From CANKJK01 sp964400405 (GTDB taxonomy: Bacteria; Acidobacteriota; Vicinamibacteria; Vicinamibacterales; UBA2999), in assembly GCA_964400405.1 (NCBI GenBank), contig CAYNUO010000047.1, forward strand, positions 1 through 23,877: a stretch of 23,877 nt of DNA, given 5' to 3'. A model generated the notes under the pieces. It was given only the letters and a program-made list of their open reading frames with translations, had not been told where the DNA came from and did not search any database. The position numbers and the translations under genes were made by a program. Numbering within the stretch: position 1 is the first letter of the stretch; each line of letters begins with the position of its first letter. This document shows, piece after piece, positions 1-7,439 of this stretch.

Positions 1-15
1 GGCCGCATACGCCGC

Positions 16-1059
16 CTACTCCTCTCGGACGCGAATGTTCCGCCAGTGCAGTTCCGCGCCCTGATTCTGGAAGCCCAGGAATCCCGGCGCCTTGAACTCA
101 TGTTCGGTCACCGTCGAGATCAGGGTGCCGTTGAGATACGACCTCACCTGGCCGTCCTTCGAGACAATCTCGACGGCGTTCCACTCTCCGAGTGGGTTCA
201 GCATCCGGTTGCGCGCCTCGATGTCCTCCGTGAACTTCGCCTTCGAGTTGATGGCGTAGGGCCAGAGCACCTGCCGGTTCTTGCCTTCGATGGCGATGGC
301 CTTGGCGTTCACCGGGTCGAGGAAGATGTAGTACCCGCTGTTGCCCCCGAAGAGGTAGTCCGGTCCCTCCCACGCGGCCGGACGGGCGAAGCGGTAATCG
401 AGGCGGAACGTGAAGTTCTGATACTTCTTCTGCGTGTAGAAGTAGCCATGCTCGACGCACGCGCACACCAGGATGCCGTTGCGCACGACCCAGTTCGGTG
501 CAGGGTCAGTCTGGCACCCGCCGGGCTTCGTGCACGGAATGACCCTGCCGTCAGCGCCGCCGATGATCTCGCCCGTCACAAACGTGAACCCCGAGAGGTC
601 CCGGCCATTGAAGAGGCGAACGAATCCAGGTTCGTCGAGCGGCATCAGCTTCATCGCCTCGTAATCAGGCGTCAGCTCCGAGGGGCCCGCGGGGAAGCCG
701 GAGGTCTTCAGCAGGTAGGCCGCGATGTCGGCACGCTGCTGCTGCGTGATGGACTTCGGCCGCGGCGGCTGATCCTCCATCCGCTTGAAGAGGTAGTAGA
801 CGCTCGGATACGCCGCCTTGCCCTGGAACTTCATCCGGACGTGATCCTTGTAGCCCCCGGGATGGCAGTTCTCGCAGAGCTGCTGATACAGCTTCGCGCC
901 CCGCTCCGCCTGTGCGGCGGTGTAGTACGCCTCGGCGGGATCCCACGGTGCCGCCGCGGCCTTCGCGGCCTTCGCGGCCGGGCGGGCGGGGGCCTGCGCG
1001 GAGAGCAGGGCAGTGGCAGCGAGCAGGGCGACGGTCCCTGCGATCCAGCGGAAAGTCAT
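16..1059 (-). CDS. Exported c-type cytochrome fused to a DUF1080 (3-keto-disaccharide hydrolase-like) domain
   Basis: The protein has 347 residues. An N-terminal Sec signal peptide (about 1-22, cut near LLSAQA) is followed by an Ala/Lys/Pro linker. A monohaem cytochrome c domain (about 45-125) has its haem site CENCH at 62-66, and Met94 is a candidate distal ligand. From about 143 to the end lies a jelly-roll domain of the DUF1080 / 3keto-disac_hyd type, starting with the typical LFNGRDLSGF element and containing GEWN and an FLGFQNQG-like C-terminal strand. Family members hydrolyse 3-keto-glycosides or bind sugars. Fusion to a cytochrome suggests a periplasmic protein that receives or passes electrons at the site of sugar cleavage. 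Its ATG overlaps the TGA of the upstream dehydrogenase gene (ATGA), so the two are probably translationally coupled. Domain calls are from motif recognition; the catalytic activity is inferred. Confidence 0.88.
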   Translation of the reverse strand: MTFRWIAGTVALLAATALLSAQAPARPAAKAAKAAAAPWDPAEAYYTAAQAERGAKLYQQLCENCHPGGYKDHVRMKFQGKAAYPSVYYLFKRMEDQPPRPKSITQQQRADIAAYLLKTSGFPAGPSELTPDYEAMKLMPLDEPGFVRLFNGRDLSGFTFVTGEIIGGADGRVIPCTKPGGCQTDPAPNWVVRNGILVCACVEHGYFYTQKKYQNFTFRLDYRFARPAAWEGPDYLFGGNSGYYIFLDPVNAKAIAIEGKNRQVLWPYAINSKAKFTEDIEARNRMLNPLGEWNAVEIVSKDGQVRSYLNGTLISTVTEHEFKAPGFLGFQNQGAELHWRNIRVREE

Positions 1060-3440
1060 CGCGTCTCCTTGGGCTGAAGCGAAATCTGGTTGAGCACGGT
1101 CGGGTCGAACGGCAGGTCGCTGGCGCCTGCGGCGTAGCCGTTCATCTTCAGCAGGTAGGCGACGATGTCCGCGTACGCCCCGGCCTCCAGACTGCCTGGG
1201 CGGCCCTCAGGCATCGTCAGGCGCAGGATGTCGAAGAGCGCACCCGCGGTCTTCGGGCGCCAGCGTTCGTCGAACGTGGCGCCACCGAGCGCCGGCGCGT
1301 ACGCGCCGCCTTCGAGCTTCGGGCCATGGCAGGTCTCGCAGTTACGGCGGTACGCGGTGAGGCCGCGCTCCGCCTGTTGGGCCGTATAGACGCCGTCCGC
1401 GGCCGAGCGCGAGCCGCCGGCAGTGGCCCCGGGCCCAGTTCCCGATGTGGTCTGCGTCGTCCTGACCGGTGTGTGGACGCCCAGCGCGACCAGTTCCGCC
1501 GTGCCAGAGCCGCCAGCTGCCATCAGGATGTACTGCCGGCCCTGGTGGACGTACGTCATCGGCTGGGCGACGCCGTCGCCCTCGATCTTGACCGTGTGGA
1601 GCAGCCGTCCGCTCTGCTTGTCGAAGACGAACAGGACGTCCCGGTAGAGGTCAGGGGCTGCCCACTGTGCCCACGGGACCCTCCCCGGCACGCCGCTGCT
1701 CTGCATATAGGTAATCGTGACGAAGAGGAGGGACTTCGTCAGCAGCACGTGCGTCATCTGCGGGGCCGTCCCGAGCGGGCCGACGTTGAGGCCCTTCAGC
1801 AGCGGGTGGTTCCGCGGCCCGTCGCCCAGCGGCGCCATCCATTGCAACGCGCCCTTGTTCATGTCGAACGCCGAGATGCGCGAGTAGGGAGGCTTGAAGA
1901 TCGGAAGTCCGTCGATGAAGAGCTCTGGAGCCGGCGCACCGCCGCTTGCCCGATAGAGCAGGTCCGTCTGGCTCGGATCCGCCAGGGTGGCGCGCCCGAC
2001 TGAGGGCACCGTAATCGAGGGCACGTAGAACCACCCCGTTTCCGGGTCCAGCGCCCCACCGCCCCAACGGCCTCCTCCGAACACGCCCGGCAGAAACACC
2101 GCGCCTTTCAGCGACGGAGGGGTGAACACGGGGCCGTGGTCGAACTTCTGAAGCTGCTCCAGCGCCCGGGCCCGGAGTGCCGGCGTGAAGTCCAGCAGGT
2201 TGTCGGGCGTCGAGCCTTGCAGGTCGAAGGCCGGCGGCTTCGTCGGGTGCGGCTGTGTCGGAGACGTCCGTTCCCGGGGCACCGTCGACTGAGGCACCGG
2301 CTTCTCCACGATCGGCCACACCGGCGTGCCGGTCTTGCGGTCGAAGACGTAGGTGAACGCCTGCTTGCTCGTGACCATCACAGCCTTGATGCGCTTGCCG
2401 TCGACCGTGATGTCGCCGAGCACCGGATCGGCGGGGAAGTCGTAGTCCCACAGGCCGTGATGGACGGCCTGGAAGTGCCACATCCGCCGGCCCGTCTTCG
2501 CGTCGAGACACAGGATGCTCTCCGCGAAGAGGTTGTCGCCCGGGCGGTGGCCGCCGTAGAAGTCGCTGTTCGGCGTGGAACTCGCCATGTAGACGTAGCC
2601 CAGCTCGGGGTCGTACGTCATGCCGGCCCAGACGTTGGAGTTCCCGCCGTTGTCCGCGGAGTTCTCGAGCCAGGACTCGTAGCCGACCTCACCCTTGAGG
2701 GGGACCGTGTGGAACTGCCAGAGACGTCTGCCGGTCCGCACGTCGTAGGCCTGCACGTAGCCCGGAGGGCTGCCGGCGACGCCAGGAACTGCGTCGGACA
2801 CGCCGTTGCCGACGACGATGACGTCCCCGGCCGCCAGTGGCCGGCGCGCCACGAAGTTCGTTCCGCCGATGGCGTGGCGGATGCCGGCCGTCAGATCGAC
2901 GAAGCCGCCCTTTCCGAAGAGCGGGTCAGGTTTGCCCGTCTTCGGGTCGAGTGAGAGGAGCCTGGCGTCGACGGTGCCCAACAGGAGCCGCTCCGCCTTG
3001 CCGTCGGTCCAGTACTCCATTCCCCGGTTCGAGAAGTTCCCGCCATTCGGCGGCCGGGTCTTCAGGTTCTTGTAGCTCTCGGCGTCGTAGGTCCACTTCG
3101 TCGCGCCGGTGCCAGGGTCGATCGCCGCCACGATGCCCAGCGAGGTGACCGTATACAGGGTCCCTCTGATGAGGAGCGGCGTGTCTTCGTACTTGCTCAC
3201 CCTCCAGAGGGGGTTCTGCGACTCAATCTGCCGGTCCGGGGAGGTCCACCGCCACATGACCTGCAGGTTGCCGGCGTTCGCCTTGTCGATCAGGGCGAGG
3301 GGGGAGTACTTCGTCGACTGCTGGTCTCCGCTGAAATGGTGCCACTCCGTGTCGGCGGGGCGCCGCTGGGCCGGAACCAGGGCGATCGCTCCGAGAATCG
3401 CAGCCGCCGTGACGCCGGCCAGAACCGATCGATGACGCAT
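1056..3440 (-). CDS. PQQ-dependent dehydrogenase with C-terminal cytochrome c domain (quinohaemoprotein)
   Basis: With the start at 3440 the protein has 794 residues. I chose this ATG because it begins directly with a signal peptide (MRHRSVLAGV..., cut near LVPAQ at about 25). An upstream in-frame ATG at 3587 would add 49 non-signal residues. Residues about 30-650 form a quinoprotein beta-propeller of the glucose/polyol dehydrogenase type: an early WHHFSGDQQSTKYSPL block, DPxTG-W repeat elements, and HHGLWDYD at 327-334. No adjacent Cys-Cys pair is present, unlike methanol dehydrogenases; Cys311 is the only cysteine before the haem. A linker rich in Thr, Gly and Ser leads to a cytochrome c domain with CETCH at 701-705 and a candidate distal ligand Met743 in LTMPEG. 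It should oxidise an alcohol or sugar in the periplasm and pass electrons to its own haem. The substrate cannot be read from sequence. It is first in a two-gene minus-strand operon. Confidence 0.92.
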   Translation of the reverse strand: MRHRSVLAGVTAAAILGAIALVPAQRRPADTEWHHFSGDQQSTKYSPLALIDKANAGNLQVMWRWTSPDRQIESQNPLWRVSKYEDTPLLIRGTLYTVTSLGIVAAIDPGTGATKWTYDAESYKNLKTRPPNGGNFSNRGMEYWTDGKAERLLLGTVDARLLSLDPKTGKPDPLFGKGGFVDLTAGIRHAIGGTNFVARRPLAAGDVIVVGNGVSDAVPGVAGSPPGYVQAYDVRTGRRLWQFHTVPLKGEVGYESWLENSADNGGNSNVWAGMTYDPELGYVYMASSTPNSDFYGGHRPGDNLFAESILCLDAKTGRRMWHFQAVHHGLWDYDFPADPVLGDITVDGKRIKAVMVTSKQAFTYVFDRKTGTPVWPIVEKPVPQSTVPRERTSPTQPHPTKPPAFDLQGSTPDNLLDFTPALRARALEQLQKFDHGPVFTPPSLKGAVFLPGVFGGGRWGGGALDPETGWFYVPSITVPSVGRATLADPSQTDLLYRASGGAPAPELFIDGLPIFKPPYSRISAFDMNKGALQWMAPLGDGPRNHPLLKGLNVGPLGTAPQMTHVLLTKSLLFVTITYMQSSGVPGRVPWAQWAAPDLYRDVLFVFDKQSGRLLHTVKIEGDGVAQPMTYVHQGRQYILMAAGGSGTAELVALGVHTPVRTTQTTSGTGPGATAGGSRSAADGVYTAQQAERGLTAYRRNCETCHGPKLEGGAYAPALGGATFDERWRPKTAGALFDILRLTMPEGRPGSLEAGAYADIVAYLLKMNGYAAGASDLPFDPTVLNQISLQPKETR

Positions 3441-3567
3441 GGTCAACGTGTACCTCGACTGGTGTGAGTCGCCCCGCCTGGAATCGAGCGAGAAACAAGA
3501 TCGGCGAGAACCCCAGAATCCTACCGGCAGTCCCTGTGGCCCGGCCCGGAGCGTGAAAGGCCGCAAT

Positions 3568-3579
3568 AAATCGCGATTT
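3568..3579. promoter_or_regulatory. Perfect 12-bp palindrome, candidate operator
   Basis: AAATCGCGATTT is a perfect inverted repeat in an AT-richer patch midway between the two divergent genes. An offset GCAA/TTGC pair (3563-3566 and 3579-3582) flanks its core. Its position suits a regulator-binding site controlling one or both genes. No regulator gene lies next to it and no second copy was noticed, so the function is inferred. Confidence 0.35.
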
Positions 3580-3706
3580 TGCTCCAAGTGTGCACAACCA
3601 ACCGCGCGAACAAGGCCGGAGCGGAAGACGTTTATGTCGAAGTTCAGGTGTCCGGGAACGCAGGCCGGGCTCTCGGCATAGCCTCAACCGGTTCTTCCCA
3701 CACTCC

Positions 3707-3715
3707 AGGAAGGGG
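3707..3715 (+). promoter_or_regulatory. Strong ribosome binding site of the TonB-dependent receptor gene
   Basis: AGGAAGGGG lies five bases before the ATG at 3721 and fixes that start. It is among the strongest Shine-Dalgarno matches in the window, which agrees with an abundant outer-membrane protein. Confidence 0.7.
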
Positions 3716-3720
3716 CTGAG

Positions 3721-6700
3721 ATGACGAGACTGCGTGTCCGGATTGCCTTACTTGCACTCATGACTGCCGTGACGGCCGCATCTGCCGTCGGCCAGACCGC
3801 GACGAACGGTGCGATCGCCGGTGTCGTGAAGGACACAACGGGGGCGGTGCTCCCAGGGGTCACGGTGGAGGTGGCGAGTCCGGCCCTGATCGAGAAGACC
3901 CGTACCGCGGTGACTGACGGCGGTGGTAACTACAAGATTACGGACCTGCGGCCCGGAACCTATACGGTGACATTCACGCTGGTGGGCTTTGGAACCGTCA
4001 GGCGTGAAGGCCTCGAGTTGGCAACGGGCTTTACCGTCCCGGCCAACGCCGAGTTGAAGGTCGGGTCGCTCGAGGAGACCGTGACCGTGACAGGCGCGTC
4101 GCCCGTCGTCGACACCCAGAACGTCCGGCAGTCGAACGTCATCTCCCAGGCTACCCTCCAGGCGCTCCCGACCAACAAGAGCCTGCAGGCCTTTGCGACG
4201 CTGACTGTCGGCCTTGTCGTCGACAGCGGCTCGCTTGACGTCGGAGGCAACCGGCACGAGCAGGGGTTCGTCACGATGAACGGCGGTCCGGTGATGAAAA
4301 CCCTCCAGGACGGCATGATCTACAACAACCTGAACGGCACCGGCGACGGTCAGCAGGGCAGCTATGCGGTGAACGTGACCGCGATGACCGAAGTGGCGCT
4401 GGAGCTGGCCGGTATCGGGGCCGAGAGCAAGACCGGCGGCGTGAACATGAACTTCGTGCCCCGTGATGGCGGCAACGAGTTTTCGGGCCTCGTCGACCTG
4501 AACTACGGCAATGGCGCCATGCAGTCGAGCAATCTGACGGACCGGTTCAAGGCGATGGGCGTCCTCAAGGCCGCCGAGGCCATCAAGCTGTTCGACTACT
4601 CAGGCGGCGTCGGTGGGCCGATCCACAAGGACCGCGCCTGGTTCTTCACGGCGGGCCGGTACAACGGATCGCAGGAGTACTCTCCGAGCATCTACTACAA
4701 CTCCGTGCAGGGTAAGTACCTGGGCGACCCGAACAGCGGCGTCAGCGCCTATGTGCCGGACCTGACGAAGCGGGCGTTCCAGGATCCTCACTTCACGGAC
4801 ATCACGGGCCGCCTCGCTGTTCAGCTGACCTCCAAGCACAAGTTCACGATCAACAACAGCTTCCAGAAGAGCTGTGTCTGCAATCGTGAGGTGACGGGGA
4901 ACGTGGCACCCGAGGCCGTCGTTCAGGCGGACTTCAACCCGGTGATCCTCACGCAGATGTCGTGGAGCAACCCCGCCACGAACAAGCTGCTGCTCGACGC
5001 TGGACTGTCCCGTCTCCATGACCGCAACAACCTGATCAGGCCAGACGGCACGACCGACAAGGACATCGCGATCACCGAGACGCTGGGGACCGCCACGGTC
5101 CCGGCAGGCATGCGCTACGGCGCCAAGGGCAACTCGGCCGGGATTCCCGCGACGTTTGACTACGGGTACAACCTGTCGAAGATCTGGAACGGCCGGGCCG
5201 GCCTCTCCTACGTGCCTGGCTCGCATTCGTTCAAGGTCGGGTACCAGTTCCTGCGCGGCACATCCCAGAACGAGAACGACTACAACGTCAGGCAGGTGGC
5301 GTACACCTTCCGCGGTGGCATCCCGCAGAGCATCACCCAGTTCGCCGGGCCGTTCTTCTCGCTCGCGTCGGTTCGTGAAGACGGTCTGTTCCTCCAGGAC
5401 CAGTGGACGCTTCGCCGCATGACCCTGAACCTTGGTGTTCGCTACGACTACTACACGGGCCATATTCCCGCGCAGGTGAAGCCGGCTGGTCCTCTGGCGT
5501 CTGCCATTCAGGTTCCCGAGGTGAAAAGCAGCGCGCTGCCTCAGTGGCACACCTTTGTTCCCAGAATCGGCGTGGCGTACGACCTGTTTGGAGATTCCAA
5601 GACGGCCCTGAAATTCTCAATCGGTCACTACTACAACTCCGCGGGCATCGACACCATTCAGCCGTACAACGCGGGACTGGCGATCGCCACGAGTGCCACG
5701 CGCGCGTGGACTGACGCCAATGGCAACTTCGTGCCCGATTGCGATCTCAAGAGCGTCACGGCCAACGGAGAGTGCGGTGTTCTCTCCAATGCCAGGTTCG
5801 GACAGCCCGTGGCCACCACGCTTCGCGATCCGGCCCTGAACAAGGCGCAGGGCCGCTTCTACAACTGGCAGACGTCCGTCGGCGTGCAGCACCAGTTCCT
5901 CGACGGCTGGGGTGTCGATGCCTCCTACAACCGCACGTGGTACGGCAACTTCACGGTGACCGACAACCGTCTGGTCACACCCGCTGACTACGACCCGTAC
6001 TGCGTGACGGCGCCCAGCGACCCACGCCTGCCCAAGGGGGGCGGCTATCCGATCTGCAATCTCTTCGACCTCAAGCCCGCGAAGGCAGGTCAGGTCGACA
6101 ATCTGATCACTCAGCAGTCAAACTTCGGGGAACGCTCACAGGTCTACAACGGCGTTCGGATCAGCACGAACGCCAGGTTCCGCAAGGGCATCCAGGTTGG
6201 CGGCGGCGTGAACGTGGGCCGTACGGTGAATACGAACTGCACGGTGGTCGATGCCCCTCAGACCTCGACCGGCGCGGTCGCCGCGGGTTCTGTGTCCTCG
6301 CTCGACTTCTGCGAGACGGCCACGCCCTGGGGGAACTCGATCCAGGTCAAGCTGAACGGGATGTATCCGCTTCCCTGGTGGGGCATTCAGTTCAGCGCGG
6401 CGTTCCAGGCCATTCCTGGCATCGCCGTGAACGCAACGCGGTCGTACAGCAACGCCGAGATCGCTCCCTCGCTCGGCCGCAACCTGACGGGTGCTGTCTC
6501 CGTGAACATCCCCCTCTATGCGCCAGGCATGGAGTTGTACGAGCCGTACATCAAACAGTTGGACCTGCGGGTGAGCAAGACGGTCCGGTTCGGGAGCAGG
6601 CGCCTGGAAGGTGCCTTCGACCTGTTCAACGCGACGAACACCGCGGCGGCCCTGCTCAACAACGCGACCTACGGCGCCGCCTGGCAGCGCCCGACCTCGA

Positions 6701-6747
6701 TCCTGGCCGGGCGTACGGCACGCCTGGTCGGCAAGTTCTTCTTCTGA
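3721..6747 (+). CDS. TonB-dependent receptor, Oar-like, with N-terminal carboxypeptidase-regulatory-like domain
   Basis: The protein has 1008 residues, within the usual range for Oar-like receptors. A signal peptide (1-25, ending ASAVGQ) precedes a carboxypeptidase-regulatory-like beta-sandwich (about 29-115; GxVxDxxGAVLPGVTVEV and DLRPGTYTVT elements). A plug domain follows, opening with EETVTVTGASPVVDTQ (119-134) and running to about 265, then a large beta-barrel ending in ...GKFFF, a terminal-Phe signature of BAM-assembled proteins. Eight cysteines fall in close pairs (385/387, 674/685, 761/779, 840/864), probably disulfides in surface loops. The likely role is TonB-driven uptake or binding of a large substrate at the outer membrane. 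It stands alone on the plus strand, divergent from the quinoprotein operon, which suggests shared control. I cannot name the ligand. Confidence 0.93.
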   Translation: MTRLRVRIALLALMTAVTAASAVGQTATNGAIAGVVKDTTGAVLPGVTVEVASPALIEKTRTAVTDGGGNYKITDLRPGTYTVTFTLVGFGTVRREGLELATGFTVPANAELKVGSLEETVTVTGASPVVDTQNVRQSNVISQATLQALPTNKSLQAFATLTVGLVVDSGSLDVGGNRHEQGFVTMNGGPVMKTLQDGMIYNNLNGTGDGQQGSYAVNVTAMTEVALELAGIGAESKTGGVNMNFVPRDGGNEFSGLVDLNYGNGAMQSSNLTDRFKAMGVLKAAEAIKLFDYSGGVGGPIHKDRAWFFTAGRYNGSQEYSPSIYYNSVQGKYLGDPNSGVSAYVPDLTKRAFQDPHFTDITGRLAVQLTSKHKFTINNSFQKSCVCNREVTGNVAPEAVVQADFNPVILTQMSWSNPATNKLLLDAGLSRLHDRNNLIRPDGTTDKDIAITETLGTATVPAGMRYGAKGNSAGIPATFDYGYNLSKIWNGRAGLSYVPGSHSFKVGYQFLRGTSQNENDYNVRQVAYTFRGGIPQSITQFAGPFFSLASVREDGLFLQDQWTLRRMTLNLGVRYDYYTGHIPAQVKPAGPLASAIQVPEVKSSALPQWHTFVPRIGVAYDLFGDSKTALKFSIGHYYNSAGIDTIQPYNAGLAIATSATRAWTDANGNFVPDCDLKSVTANGECGVLSNARFGQPVATTLRDPALNKAQGRFYNWQTSVGVQHQFLDGWGVDASYNRTWYGNFTVTDNRLVTPADYDPYCVTAPSDPRLPKGGGYPICNLFDLKPAKAGQVDNLITQQSNFGERSQVYNGVRISTNARFRKGIQVGGGVNVGRTVNTNCTVVDAPQTSTGAVAAGSVSSLDFCETATPWGNSIQVKLNGMYPLPWWGIQFSAAFQAIPGIAVNATRSYSNAEIAPSLGRNLTGAVSVNIPLYAPGMELYEPYIKQLDLRVSKTVRFGSRRLEGAFDLFNATNTAAALLNNATYGAAWQRPTSILAGRTARLVGKFFF

Positions 6748-6770
6748 TCCGTCAGTGCGCACCGGCCGTC

Positions 6771-6815
6771 CTGCGGCCCTGAAGGACCGCAGCGGCCGGA
6801 GCCCTGTCCGGCCGC
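6771..6815. terminator. Terminator-like hairpins between convergent genes
   Basis: A perfect 9-bp GC-rich stem (6792-6800 paired with 6807-6815, six-base loop GCCCTG) lies between the convergent receptor and VOC genes. It overlaps by one base a weaker stem (CTGCGG 6771-6776 with CCGCAG 6787-6792). No U-tract follows in either direction, so it may be a bidirectional or Rho-assisted terminator, or an mRNA-end stabiliser. The 104-base gap between the genes holds nothing else visible. Confidence 0.5.
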
Positions 6816-6851
6816 CGCGGACACCTGCTGTGAGGCGCAGGCCCTGGGCGC

Positions 6852-7382
6852 CTACGGCTTCGGCTTGTAGCCGGCGGTCACCTCGAACGTGATCGGCATG
6901 CCGGCGCCGTGCATGTCCATGTAGACGACCGTGGGCGCATAGCCTTGCGTTTGCTTCCCGCCCTTCGACCTGAGGAGTGCTACCGCCGCAGGTACGTCGG
7001 CCACGCTGAACCCGATGTGGTGGACGCTCTCGCCGCTCCTGGTCAATTGCTCCTTCCAGGGGCTTTCACCCTCGAGCGGCTGAATGAACTCAAAGCCCAC
7101 GTTGTTGATCCGGAGCTGGCCGATCTTGCCGTGCATCATCTTGCCTGGGAACTCGGGTCCCCACGGCACGTCGCGGTATGTCTGCGCAGGCTTGCCACTC
7201 ACGCCGAAGGCACCGCCGAACGCCTGCATGGTCTTGTCGACATCGTGGACGACAAACGAGATATGGGACAACGACCCTTCGAGTGGCGTGCCAGCCTGAC
7301 CGCGCAACACCTGTGATGTCACGAGTGAGCCAACGACGCAACCAGCCAGACCCGTGAGAACGAACGCAGAACGTGTGCGCAT
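6852..7382 (-). CDS. Membrane-targeted single-domain VOC (glyoxalase/bleomycin-resistance fold) protein
   Basis: The start at 7382 gives 176 residues; GAGAGGAG seven bases upstream supports it over an in-frame ATG at 7424. The N-terminus MRTRSAFVLTGLAGC contains a lipobox-like LAGC (12-15), but the hydrophobic stretch continues to about 26, so either lipoprotein processing or Sec cleavage/anchoring near GQA is possible. One VOC domain (about 36-172) keeps a plausible metal quartet: His40, Glu98, His122 and Glu167. The block SPWKEQLTRSGESVHHIGF resembles the matching block of the VOC protein at 19586-20581. VOC enzymes act on small molecules through a divalent metal (glyoxalases, extradiol dioxygenases, epimerases); export is unusual for them. 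The gene follows the AraC-type gene by 57 bases on the same strand, so they may be co-transcribed. The substrate is unknown. Confidence 0.85.
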   Translation of the reverse strand: MRTRSAFVLTGLAGCVVGSLVTSQVLRGQAGTPLEGSLSHISFVVHDVDKTMQAFGGAFGVSGKPAQTYRDVPWGPEFPGKMMHGKIGQLRINNVGFEFIQPLEGESPWKEQLTRSGESVHHIGFSVADVPAAVALLRSKGGKQTQGYAPTVVYMDMHGAGMPITFEVTAGYKPKP

Positions 7383-7389
7383 GGGACGA

Positions 7390-7397
7390 CTCCTCTC
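7390..7397 (-). promoter_or_regulatory. Ribosome binding site deciding the VOC start
   Basis: Read on the minus strand, GAGAGGAG ends seven bases before the ATG at 7382. The alternative upstream ATG at 7424 has no comparable site and would put charged residues before the hydrophobic export segment. Confidence 0.6.
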
Positions 7398-7439
7398 GAA
7401 GGCGGATGATACGCGATGACGCATTGGACAAGGGTCTGC

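Larger units (their letters stand above)
3441..3720. promoter_or_regulatory. Divergent intergenic control region between quinoprotein and TonB-receptor genes
   Basis: This 280-base non-coding stretch separates two divergent genes, so both promoters should lie here. It is less GC-rich than its flanks around 3560-3600. It holds the palindrome at 3568-3579 and a smaller one (TGTGCACA, 3589-3596). I could not identify a convincing -35/-10 pair for either gene. No RNA gene or small coding sequence is evident. Confidence 0.5.

Noticed and set aside
912..2003. Plus-strand open frame opposite the cytochrome and quinoprotein genes
   Set aside because: Overlaps two domain-verified minus-strand genes and has no recognisable motif.
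3441..3587. Upstream start of the quinoprotein gene at 3587
   Set aside because: It would place 49 charged residues before a clear signal peptide, which would block export; the ATG at 3440 begins the signal directly.
6748..6851. CRISPR array, tRNA or small RNA in intergenic spaces
   Set aside because: I saw no spaced direct repeats, cloverleaf or other RNA signature here or in the other gaps; only the hairpins listed above.
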